From a bacterium (GTDB taxonomy: Bacteria > Gemmatimonadota > Glassbacteria > GWA2-58-10), in NCBI GenBank assembly GCA_021372515.1, contig JAJFUG010000057.1, forward strand, positions 1 to 64,000: a stretch of DNA of 64,000 nt. Reading direction: 5' to 3'. Shown here piece after piece: positions 56,589-64,000 of the stretch; the first letter of the stretch is position 1, and each line of letters opens with the position of its first letter. Position numbers and translations under genes: made by a program. The notes beneath the pieces were generated by a model. It was not told the DNA's origin and made no database searches. It worked only from the letters and a program-made list of their open reading frames with translations.

Positions 56589-59500
56589 ATCTCCTCCTCA
56601 TGGCTGCCTGTCAAAGGAATTTCCACGATGAAGGTGGCGCCATCCTCGTTGTTGACAAAAGCGTTCACCTTGCCGCTCAACTCCTGCGTCAGTCTTTTTA
56701 CAATTGCAAGACCCAGGCCAATCCCCAGACTCGGTTTCTTGGTGGAATAGAACGGGTCAAATATCCTTTCCTCATTGCCCCTGAACAAAGCCTTGCCATT
56801 GTCGCTCACTTCGAGAACAGCCGAGCTTCCGTTTCGCCGGATGGAAATGGTGATTGTCTTGTCCTGCTTCTGCAGCTCGTCCAAGGCCTGCACGGCGTTG
56901 ACCACCAGATTGATCAGGATCAGCTCGACATTTATGTGGTTACCCTGTATCGGCATGTCCACCGGCTCCACGTTCAGATTGAACTTGATCCTGTGGATAT
57001 TGATCTGCCTGTTGATCAGCGTGAGCGCGTGCTGCACCGAATCCTTGAGATCGAACCTCTCGTTCACTTTCTGGTTGGGCGATATCCAGAATTCGCTCAT
57101 ATGCTTGACTATCTCTTCAATCCGGTTGATATACTCCGGAACTCTTCTGAGCTTCTCGACAACCTTGTCCGGAATTATTCCCCGTGCGCGCTCGGTCCAG
57201 CTCAACACCTGTGTCGAGTTGAGCTTGAGCGCGTTGAGAGGCTGGTTGATCTCGTGGGTGATTCCCCCCGCCATCACGCCGATGGATGCCATGCGCGAGG
57301 CTTTCTCGGCCATCTGCACAGCCTCCAGCCCTTTCTTTTCCGCATCCAGGCGGGCCTGAAAGTGGGTCTGACGCTGCAACGAGTTGGCCATTACATCCGC
57401 GATGGTGTTTAATAGCTCTATCTCCTGGTCATTCCACGGATGTGCCTCCATTTTGGCCAGATACATGAAAGCGGTGGCTTTCGAGGACACTTCCAGGGGA
57501 ATAACGGCAAAAGAACTTATCGCCAGTTCTTCGGCAAACCGCCTTTCCTCCGCGGTGACTCCGGACAAGTCCGACACAAAACGGCCGCTGCCTGGAGCCG
57601 GCTTTTCGTATAAGGCGGATACTCCGTCGTTATCGGCCACCCTGCCGGGATTGCCGCTTTCGGCGTAGGAGGGCGAGACCCAGCAACCGACTGTTTCCGC
57701 CCTTTTCCCGGCCTTGCCGTCAATGACCAGACAGGCGAGATCCAACCCGGCGGATAATCCGATCTTTTCCAGCAACTCACCGACACTGTCAAAGAACGAA
57801 TCGGAGGAATTCAGCAGCGAGGCGATCTTGGCCAGCAACTGCTCGCTCTGGAGAAGGTTCTCCAGTTCGCACTTGTTTCTGGTCAAGGTCGCATTGGCCG
57901 ATTGCAGTTCATTTGTCCTTTCCAACACAAGTTTTTCCAACAGCAGATGCCTGCGGATGACCACTCCCAGCAGGAAAAGAATGGTCAGCGAGCCTATCGC
58001 CGCAACAATCAGGAACCCCCGCTCTCTATACCAGGGGAGAAGGACAGTGAAATCGAAGAGGGCGGGTTTCGCATCGATATTCAGGTTCAAGTCCATGGAC
58101 CGCACCTCGAAACGATGGGGTCCATAGGCCAGGTGGCTCAGCCAGGTGACATTGCTGGTCTGGAAGGCAGACCATTGCCCGCCGTCCAGCCGGTAGGAGA
58201 AAAACAGCTTCTCCGGCTTGGTGAAATTCCACTTGTCCACAGCCGTGAAAACCAGCCTGGCTTCCCCCGAGGGTGGCACCTCTGACGGATTGTCCCGCTT
58301 GCTGATTAATGTCCTGGGCGGATCGGAATCCGCTTCCGGGTGAAAGCAGCTCACTCCCTGGGTGGTGCCGGCCCAGACCGTGCCCCGGCTGTCCTCGAAG
58401 ACGAAAGTGGCCGCCGTGTTGGGCAGGCCGTCCTCCGCGGTATAAGTGACCCATAACCCCTTGTAATACCTGTGGATGCCGGTTGTTGAGGCCACCCATA
58501 CACTGCCGCCGCTATGTCCATGAATCGAGTACACGTTGTCCAGGCCCCAATCCCGGATCAGGGACCATTTCCCGCCATCGTATTCAAAGATCTGGTTCCG
58601 GCAGCCAATCCAGATTCTGCCATCCTCGAATTCATGGAAACAAAACACTCCTCCCCCGGTGTAGCCATCATCCGGTCCTATCATTTTGAGGGCGCCATTC
58701 CGGAAAAGCGCCAGGCAATGCTTGTTCTCGGCGGAACCGATCCAGAGGTTTCCATTGGCGGCTTCGTAAAAGCTTTCAATATCATAATCATCCGTCATAT
58801 TGATAACCGGTTTGTATACCTCGCCGTCCCAATTTTCGACCCGAAAAGCGACCGAATCCATACCAGCGTATGTAGAAAGCCAGACTTTATGTTTCCGGCC
58901 GGAAGACATCAGGAGAACCGTTCTGTTATTGAATTTGCCGGAGGCGTCTTGATATGGGATTTTTTTCAGCCCGGCAGGAGAAATTGAATAGCACCCAGAC
59001 TTAGGATAAAAAACGGCTGTTCTGTTATCGGAAAGAGAGAGGAAATTCACCGACATTCGATCATAGATATCTTTTTGACCGGCCAGATCGTAGCGCTGCC
59101 AATGTCTGCCGTTGTACACCAAGATTCTGCCGCCGGCGGCAAGATAGATATTGCCGAGAGAGTCCTCGTAAATGGCGTGGCACCATCTCAGTTCTTCCTT
59201 CAGGCCGCGAGGCGTCCGCCAGAGGGGTGGCGTATACCTGGCCAGGCCGCGGCTGGTCGCCAGCCAGAATACTCCGTTCTTTTCCAAAGCAACTTCACAA
59301 AAAATCACGCCCGACAAAACACTCGCATTTTCTTCAGATTCGCCCTTTTCTGGCGAGATATTAAAAAGCCCATTCTTGTCCCCTATTACCCAGTAGCTGT
59401 CTTCCAGACCCGGCCAGCCGATGCGCACTGAGCCGGAATGCCCGGTTTTGATCTGCCATTGCCTGTTTTTGAAGATCAGCAGATCACTTTTATTTTTCTT

Positions 59501-60256
59501 GAGATTGGACGCGACAACGTACAATTCTCCCTCGCAGCCCTCGACCGGAGACTGGAACGCGGCATATTCTGGCCCCGGCGTGCGGAATTCCTGCCAGGCC
59601 TTGCCCCTGGCGGCCGCTTTGGGATGGAACTGGGCGATTCCCCGGGTGCCAGTGATCCAAAAATAATCCTCGCGGGTACCGGCTAAATCGATAAAATCCC
59701 CGATACCGGTCTGTGCGGCGTGCACCATTTCCATTCTTTGGCCGGTCGAGGCGTCAAGAAGAACCAGACTGTTGCCCATCAAATAAAAAACCTGGTTCTT
59801 ATCTCCAGGCGTGAACGGCATGTTTGTCGGGGACAGCAGAAAGTTCGGCTGGAATGCTGGTGGATTGTAATCACGCCCGATATCGAAAGTCGCCCATTTG
59901 CCGTTTTGAAAAAGCTTTGCGCCATCCTCGCTGACCGACCAGAGTTGTCCCTGCTTGCTCTGTCTGATCACGCTGTACATACTGGGGGAGGGAATGCGAA
60001 AAACGAGCTTCCCGTTCTCATCAGGCCAGCCATCCATCCAGCCGGCTGACATAGTCGAGCCGTGCGAGATCCAGATTTTTCCTTCGCTCCCGATAGTAAC
60101 ATAATTGATCCATGACTCCTCGGCCCCCTGGGACACCTGGAAGAAACGCCAGTCCGGGAGGTTTTCGCCGAGAAGCCCCTGGGCCGCAAGGAGCAATAAG
60201 CAGACAGGATAAATCAACAGCGTCGGAGAAAACAATTTACTGGGGATCGAGGGCAT
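56585..60256 (-). CDS. beta-propeller sensor histidine kinase (Reg_prop, Y_Y_Y, GAF, HisKA)
   Basis: A 1223-residue membrane kinase. Signal peptide MPSIPSKLFSPTLLIYPVCLLLLAAQGLLG; beta-propeller repeats (to about 650; e.g. GNIYLAAGGRILVYNGRHWQRYD, GRIWIGCRNQIFEYDGGKWSL); Y_Y_Y domain (KLFFSYRLDGGQWSAF); TM helix FLIVAAIGSLTILFLLGVVI; a GAF-like domain; HisKA with GGITHEINQPLNAL; HATPase with N box LVVNAVQALDEL and G box GLGLAIVKRL. The periplasmic part senses carbohydrates in related hybrid systems. ATG 60256 starts the signal peptide. The partner is the NtrC-type regulator downstream. Confidence 0.9.
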   Translation of the reverse strand: MPSIPSKLFSPTLLIYPVCLLLLAAQGLLGENLPDWRFFQVSQGAEESWINYVTIGSEGKIWISHGSTMSAGWMDGWPDENGKLVFRIPSPSMYSVIRQSKQGQLWSVSEDGAKLFQNGKWATFDIGRDYNPPAFQPNFLLSPTNMPFTPGDKNQVFYLMGNSLVLLDASTGQRMEMVHAAQTGIGDFIDLAGTREDYFWITGTRGIAQFHPKAAARGKAWQEFRTPGPEYAAFQSPVEGCEGELYVVASNLKKNKSDLLIFKNRQWQIKTGHSGSVRIGWPGLEDSYWVIGDKNGLFNISPEKGESEENASVLSGVIFCEVALEKNGVFWLATSRGLARYTPPLWRTPRGLKEELRWCHAIYEDSLGNIYLAAGGRILVYNGRHWQRYDLAGQKDIYDRMSVNFLSLSDNRTAVFYPKSGCYSISPAGLKKIPYQDASGKFNNRTVLLMSSGRKHKVWLSTYAGMDSVAFRVENWDGEVYKPVINMTDDYDIESFYEAANGNLWIGSAENKHCLALFRNGALKMIGPDDGYTGGGVFCFHEFEDGRIWIGCRNQIFEYDGGKWSLIRDWGLDNVYSIHGHSGGSVWVASTTGIHRYYKGLWVTYTAEDGLPNTAATFVFEDSRGTVWAGTTQGVSCFHPEADSDPPRTLISKRDNPSEVPPSGEARLVFTAVDKWNFTKPEKLFFSYRLDGGQWSAFQTSNVTWLSHLAYGPHRFEVRSMDLNLNIDAKPALFDFTVLLPWYRERGFLIVAAIGSLTILFLLGVVIRRHLLLEKLVLERTNELQSANATLTRNKCELENLLQSEQLLAKIASLLNSSDSFFDSVGELLEKIGLSAGLDLACLVIDGKAGKRAETVGCWVSPSYAESGNPGRVADNDGVSALYEKPAPGSGRFVSDLSGVTAEERRFAEELAISSFAVIPLEVSSKATAFMYLAKMEAHPWNDQEIELLNTIADVMANSLQRQTHFQARLDAEKKGLEAVQMAEKASRMASIGVMAGGITHEINQPLNALKLNSTQVLSWTERARGIIPDKVVEKLRRVPEYINRIEEIVKHMSEFWISPNQKVNERFDLKDSVQHALTLINRQINIHRIKFNLNVEPVDMPIQGNHINVELILINLVVNAVQALDELQKQDKTITISIRRNGSSAVLEVSDNGKALFRGNEERIFDPFYSTKKPSLGIGLGLAIVKRLTQELSGKVNAFVNNEDGATFIVEIPLTGSHEEEI

Positions 60257-60441
60257 GACACACTCTGTCCGTGTTTTTTCAATCGCAGTGATCATAAGTC
60301 AGACGGATTACGAGCGAGTGTAAGACGTTTCGACTGTCTGTATCGGTTCAATGAGAAGCTGATCAACAATATAGTAATGCAGTGCCTGACAATTGCAGAT
60401 ATATTTCCGTTCCCCTGTACGATGTGATAAATATTGGATGC

Positions 60442-60497
60442 TGTGACACCAACGCCAAGATATTTTTCTAAGACAGTGTTATGGATACATTGTCACA
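60442..60497. promoter_or_regulatory. inverted repeat TGTGACA..TGTCACA in the kinase upstream region
   Basis: TGTGACA at 60442-60448 and TGTCACA at 60491-60497 are separated by 42 bp, about four helix turns. They lie 190 to 240 bp upstream of the kinase gene and could be an enhancer pair. I looked for a -24/-12 sigma-54 promoter in 60257-60688 and did not find a good one. Confidence 0.35.
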
Positions 60498-60615
60498 AAC
60501 CTGTATCGAATCTTGCTTTCGATTATTAAAAGCCGCAGAAGCTTGACAGCGGGTTCACTCCGAAAGGCGGACAAACGGGAGGAACGGGTATAGCACCTCC
60601 AGTCGCAGCATGCAA

Positions 60616-60652
60616 AAAGCGGCTTTCCCGATCCAGACGGGAAAGCCGCTTT
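60616..60652 (-). terminator. strong terminator after the GH106-like gene
   Basis: A 15-bp perfect stem (AAAGCGGCTTTCCCG with its inverted copy) and a seven-base loop, flanked by A and T runs. It lies 37 bases after the stop codon at 60689 and may act in both directions. Confidence 0.8.
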
Positions 60653-60688
60653 GCACCAATCGGTGATACCGCTACTTGTCCGTTTGGC

Positions 60689-63600
60689 TCACGGCTGCAC
60701 CAGCACGCTGAACGGCTCGAACAGCCCGTAGCCGATGAAATCGTACTCCGCGCCGTCCGGCTGATGCTCGGGCGCGGCGCGGAACGCGGCGGGCCAGGCC
60801 CGTCCGTGCTCAGGCTTGTTGTGATGCGGCCCGAGCTGGTTTTTCAGCGTGCCGTAGACCGTGACAGCGACCTCGTTGCGCCCCGGCTTGACCAGGGCTG
60901 AGATGTCGCGCTCGTAGGGCGGCCAGCCGACCGTCCCGGCGGCCTGACCGTTGACAGTCACCTCGGCCACGCTGCCCAGCCACTTGCCCAGCCGGACCCG
61001 GCAGCGCGCCGCGCCCTCTTTCAGGTCGAACGTGGCTTTGTAGCTCACGCCCCCGGAGTAGAACGGAAGGCTCTTGGCTGTCCAGGCCCCGAAAGAGAGC
61101 TCCCGCGGCGACACCACTTTCCAACCCCTCTCATACGGCTCCAGGCCGAAATCGCCCAGGATGTAGACCGGCTCCAGCTCGGAATGGACTGTCATCGGGG
61201 CGGCGTGCAGGCTGAGACTGTTCTGCCCGCTCACCACCGCGGCCCCGATATCGTACAGGCCGAACGAGCGGTCAAGGCTCCACTCGCCGGGCCGGGGATT
61301 CACCGTCTGCCCGTTCACCGCCACCTCCCACAGTTCCGGGTGCTCCAGCACCGCCTGCATCGACCCGCTGGCGACTCCCGGCTCGACCCGGAACGCGAAA
61401 CCGGCCTCGAAACCCGACCCGGCCGGGAAAGAATCGCGGTCCACGATGGAGGTCTTGAACTGCACCGCCCCGCTCCAGGGGTCGCCCTCGAAGCCATAGT
61501 GACGGAAAATGGCGTCCGAGGCGTTGAAGAAATAGCAGTCTTTCAGTTCCTGTCCCCCGACCGTGACATCGCAGTAGTCCAGAGTCAGGACATTGGGTGA
61601 CAGCCGCTCGACTGTCCAGCCGCCCACGGGCGGGACAGGCGCACCGGCTGCGACAGGCTCCGCAGCGGTCGTGTCGGGGCTGACCGCGGGATCGATGTAA
61701 AGAAGGAGGCTGCCCGCGGGCGGCAGGTCAAACTGTACGTTCAGGCCATCGCCGGCCTTGTCCGAGCGGTACGGAGAGATAGCGCCCGCCTCTGGATCGA
61801 GCCGCTGGACCGAGCCGCCCGCCGCGCGGAACGATCCGGTTGCGCTTTCCTCCAGGCTGGTGTTGACCAGGAACACCAGCTCGCCCTCCGCCAGAGTGCG
61901 ACGCTGGTGGAACAGCTTGCCGCCAGCGGACTCCGGGCTGTCGAAGCGGAAATCCTTCGCAGTCAGGCGCTCCAGGGCCGCGGCCTCCTGCGGCGAGGCG
62001 GCCGTGACCCACTGCGGCTCATACTGCTCCGCCAGGGCTTTCACCGAGTCCGACCCGACCCCATCCAGGCAGCGCGGCGCTCCGCCGAAAGAGAGCACTA
62101 CACCGCCAGTTTCCAGGTACCTGCGGAGAATGTCGAAAGTCGGGCGCTCCAGGTTCTCCAGGTTCGGCGGAAGGACCAGCAGGTCGTAGCTCCGCTCCCC
62201 CACGCTCAGGCGGCCCGCCTCGGCGCGGCCCCGGTCCTGCATCATTTTCTCGCAGCCCAGGTCGTATTCGAGCTGCATCTTTTCCAGATCGAGCAGGAAC
62301 GTCTGGAACGAGTCGCCGATTTCGCTGAACCGCTGTGCGGACTTGACCGGCGAATAATACATCCAGGCCGTGCTGGTCGGCTCCAGGACCAGGGTGCGGT
62401 TCACCTGGTTGCCCGTGGAGAGGGCCAGGCTGAGGCGGGCAAAATAATCGCACAGCACGCGGTAATCTTTCCACCAGGGCTCGTGGTACGAGAACGACTG
62501 CGGATGGTCGCGCTTGCGGGCCCCGAAGATGGTCATGTAGGTCAGGTGCTGGTTCATGAAATTGACCCCCAGGGCGTACTCCCAGTCGCCGATGCGTTTC
62601 ATGTCCTCGAAACGAAGGTCCCAGCCGCCGGCGCCGTAGGTCTCGCTCAGCTTGCGGTTGCGCCCGGTCTGGTTGGCGGCGCTGGCCAGCTCTTTCACCG
62701 CGCGCACGTTGCCGAACTGGGCGTTCACGTCCTCGCTGTAGGTGTTCATCAGGATATCGATCGACGGGACATCGTGCCAGGCGTACATGGCCATGTTGTC
62801 GCTGCAGTGCTGCGGGCTCGGCCAGCCGTGCTCCCAGTAGTGGCCGGTCCAGAGAAGGTGGTGCGCCTCGCAGTAGGCGTTCCAGGGCTTGCTCCAGTGC
62901 TGGATGAAAAGGTCGAGCAACAGGGCGTAGTAGTCGTGGCGCACCCGCTGCCAGGGGCCGACCTCCTCGAACAGCGCGGGCAGCACAGTCACCAGGTCGT
63001 AGCCGAAACGTTTCTGGAACTCGGCAAACAGCGCGGGTGTCCAGCGGATACAGTCCTTGGCCGGCGGGGCGACATTCGGCTCATCGGTGAATATGCCCCG
63101 CACGTTGCGGCCGAACTCGTCCCCGATCCCTTTCTCGTAGCCCCGCATGGTCACTTCGATGAATTTCTCGGTCACTCCCGGCAGCAGGAGGTCGACATAG
63201 GTGAACCCGCCGAACCAGGGGTCCTTGCCGTAGAAAGCCTTCTCGAACAGGTAGTAGTCGCCTTTCTTGCCCGCCTCGGCCTGGAGCGCGCCGGAGATGT
63301 CCACAAAGCCCTCGGCCTGCCTTTTCAGGACCACCGGGCAGTCCATGCCGAGCGGCTGGGGGAGCGTTTCGGCCCGGTGAAAGACCAACCCCTGCCCCTG
63401 GTTGTAGGATTCGGGCATCTCGGCCGGCACGTGCCCCCCGGCGAAACCGCTGGGGTAGGAGTTCTCATCGTACAGCCAGACCTGCATCCCCAGCTCCTTG
63501 CCTTTCTCCACCGTGTGGCGGCAGAGGGCGTGCCAGTCCTCGGACAGGTACGCTGTGATAAGTCCGGGCCGCGGATGGATGAACACTCCGCCGATCCCGG

Positions 63601-63844
63601 CCTCTTTCAGTTCCACGAGCTGGCTGTCGATCTCGCCCACCGTAACCTTGTCGTTCCAGACCCAGAGCGGCGCGCTGCGGAACTCGGACGGCGGGTCGGC
63701 GAACTGCGCTTTCAGCTCGGCGAACGAGGCCGGATGGGCCGCCGGAGTGAGCGGCGCGGCTGTCTCCACTTTGGGTTGCGAGGAGCAGCCGAGGGCAATT
63801 AATGCGAGCAGTAGGAACGGGCTGAACAGGGGGCTGGTTTTCAT
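60689..63844 (-). CDS. GH106-like glycoside hydrolase lipoprotein
   Basis: A 1051-residue protein with lipoprotein signal (LLALIALGC). The barrel part has PLWVWNDKVTVGEIDSQLVELKEAGIGGVFIHPRPGL, LGMQVWLYDENSYPSGFAGGHV, GIFTDEPNV and YGAGGWDLRFEDMKRIGDWEYALGVNFMNQHLTYM, typical of the GH106-like alpha-L-rhamnosidase group (other names are used for related sequences). The last 250 residues are beta-rich galactose-binding domains (EVAVNGQTVNPRPGEWSLDR, AEVTVNGQAAGTVGWPPYERD). It acts outside the inner membrane on rhamnose- or uronate-containing glycans. Substrate is inferred. Confidence 0.75.
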   Translation of the reverse strand: MKTSPLFSPFLLLALIALGCSSQPKVETAAPLTPAAHPASFAELKAQFADPPSEFRSAPLWVWNDKVTVGEIDSQLVELKEAGIGGVFIHPRPGLITAYLSEDWHALCRHTVEKGKELGMQVWLYDENSYPSGFAGGHVPAEMPESYNQGQGLVFHRAETLPQPLGMDCPVVLKRQAEGFVDISGALQAEAGKKGDYYLFEKAFYGKDPWFGGFTYVDLLLPGVTEKFIEVTMRGYEKGIGDEFGRNVRGIFTDEPNVAPPAKDCIRWTPALFAEFQKRFGYDLVTVLPALFEEVGPWQRVRHDYYALLLDLFIQHWSKPWNAYCEAHHLLWTGHYWEHGWPSPQHCSDNMAMYAWHDVPSIDILMNTYSEDVNAQFGNVRAVKELASAANQTGRNRKLSETYGAGGWDLRFEDMKRIGDWEYALGVNFMNQHLTYMTIFGARKRDHPQSFSYHEPWWKDYRVLCDYFARLSLALSTGNQVNRTLVLEPTSTAWMYYSPVKSAQRFSEIGDSFQTFLLDLEKMQLEYDLGCEKMMQDRGRAEAGRLSVGERSYDLLVLPPNLENLERPTFDILRRYLETGGVVLSFGGAPRCLDGVGSDSVKALAEQYEPQWVTAASPQEAAALERLTAKDFRFDSPESAGGKLFHQRRTLAEGELVFLVNTSLEESATGSFRAAGGSVQRLDPEAGAISPYRSDKAGDGLNVQFDLPPAGSLLLYIDPAVSPDTTAAEPVAAGAPVPPVGGWTVERLSPNVLTLDYCDVTVGGQELKDCYFFNASDAIFRHYGFEGDPWSGAVQFKTSIVDRDSFPAGSGFEAGFAFRVEPGVASGSMQAVLEHPELWEVAVNGQTVNPRPGEWSLDRSFGLYDIGAAVVSGQNSLSLHAAPMTVHSELEPVYILGDFGLEPYERGWKVVSPRELSFGAWTAKSLPFYSGGVSYKATFDLKEGAARCRVRLGKWLGSVAEVTVNGQAAGTVGWPPYERDISALVKPGRNEVAVTVYGTLKNQLGPHHNKPEHGRAWPAAFRAAPEHQPDGAEYDFIGYGLFEPFSVLVQP

Positions 63845-64000
63845 ACGGTCCCGCTCTCTTGAGGGTGAATGGTGACGTAAACCTTATCAGGAGTCAATTT
63901 TCAGCCGCAGCCGCCGCGGACGCGGCCACCGGGATCGAAGCCGAGGAACGGTCCGCGGCCGCTCACACTCCGGCCAGTCGCAGCAGAAGGAACAGCACCA

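Noticed and set aside
60257-60688. Sigma-54 promoter for the kinase operon
   Set aside because: The closest match lacks the paired GG and GC at the correct spacing.
1-64000. CRISPR array
   Set aside because: No regularly spaced direct repeats with unique spacers were seen on reading the sequence.
63845-64000. C-terminus of another minus-strand gene at the window edge
   Set aside because: A frame ending LLLRLAGV can be read, but it is too short to support a call.

Overview
The window is a chromosomal segment of a high-GC, probably Gram-negative bacterium that carries one complete, apparently intact tailed-phage provirus of about 42.8 kb (1206-44067). The flanking host genes are large exported proteins with FlgD-like C-terminal sorting domains, a broken PorV-like outer-membrane gene, lipoprotein glycoside hydrolases, and a beta-propeller sensor kinase with an NtrC-type regulator. 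This points to a polysaccharide-degrading member of the FCB superphylum, probably an uncultured candidate phylum. That placement is an inference from gene style.

Left host part (1-1252): the end of a Gfo/Idh/MocA oxidoreductase, a small EamA transporter and tRNA-Arg(ACG). The 3' 47 bases of the tRNA are the attachment core. They are repeated at 44021-44067, where the tRNA's original palindromic terminator (44075-44106) now lies.

Provirus, left arm (minus strand, 13.5 to 1.3 kb): a ribbon-helix-helix Cro-like protein, a CII-like regulator, two very small genes, a possible annealing protein, Gp157, a DUF1376-like initiator with a DnaC-like loader, a metallopeptidase-like protein, a RuvC-like resolvase, a Dcm methylase, a string of small accessory genes (DUF1643, DUF3850, DUF5131, MmcB-like nuclease), an excisionase-like protein and a tyrosine integrase. 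The early promoter has an operator-like palindrome in its spacer.

Provirus, centre (plus strand, 13.6 to 19.4 kb): a repressor without a self-cleaving domain, followed by cargo expressed away from the phage operons: a lipoprotein, TerB-BRCT, a single-TM beta-rich protein, a small membrane protein, an ImmA-like protease, a TM-GAF protein, a TerS-like fragment and an Abi_alpha protein. Several are AT-rich and look like lysogen-expressed superinfection or defence genes.

Provirus, late region (minus strand, 43.8 to 19.4 kb): HTH protein, amidase, holin, spanin-like protein, HNH nuclease, SAM methyltransferase, PAPS-reductase-like PP-loop enzyme, ParB-like protein, TerS, TerL, portal-MuF fusion, protease, capsid, connectors, tail tube, tail chaperones, tape measure, hub and tail-tip genes. 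The most striking element is an 81-nt perfectly paired four-arm cloverleaf (40107-40187) between the PAPS-reductase-like and ParB-like genes, next to a second set of perfect helices. It is not a normal tRNA. A second structured gap (39037-39120) lies between parB and terS. The holin gene ends in a canonical A_AAA_AAC slippery site that would add 55 codons in the -1 frame.

Right host part (44.1-64 kb, all minus strand): two exported proteins ending in the same C-terminal tail, a GH2 lipoprotein enzyme resembling exo-beta-glucosaminidases, a PorV-like pseudogene, a sigma-54 regulator translationally coupled to its propeller kinase, and a GH106-like lipoprotein. This is a carbohydrate-sensing and degrading neighbourhood.
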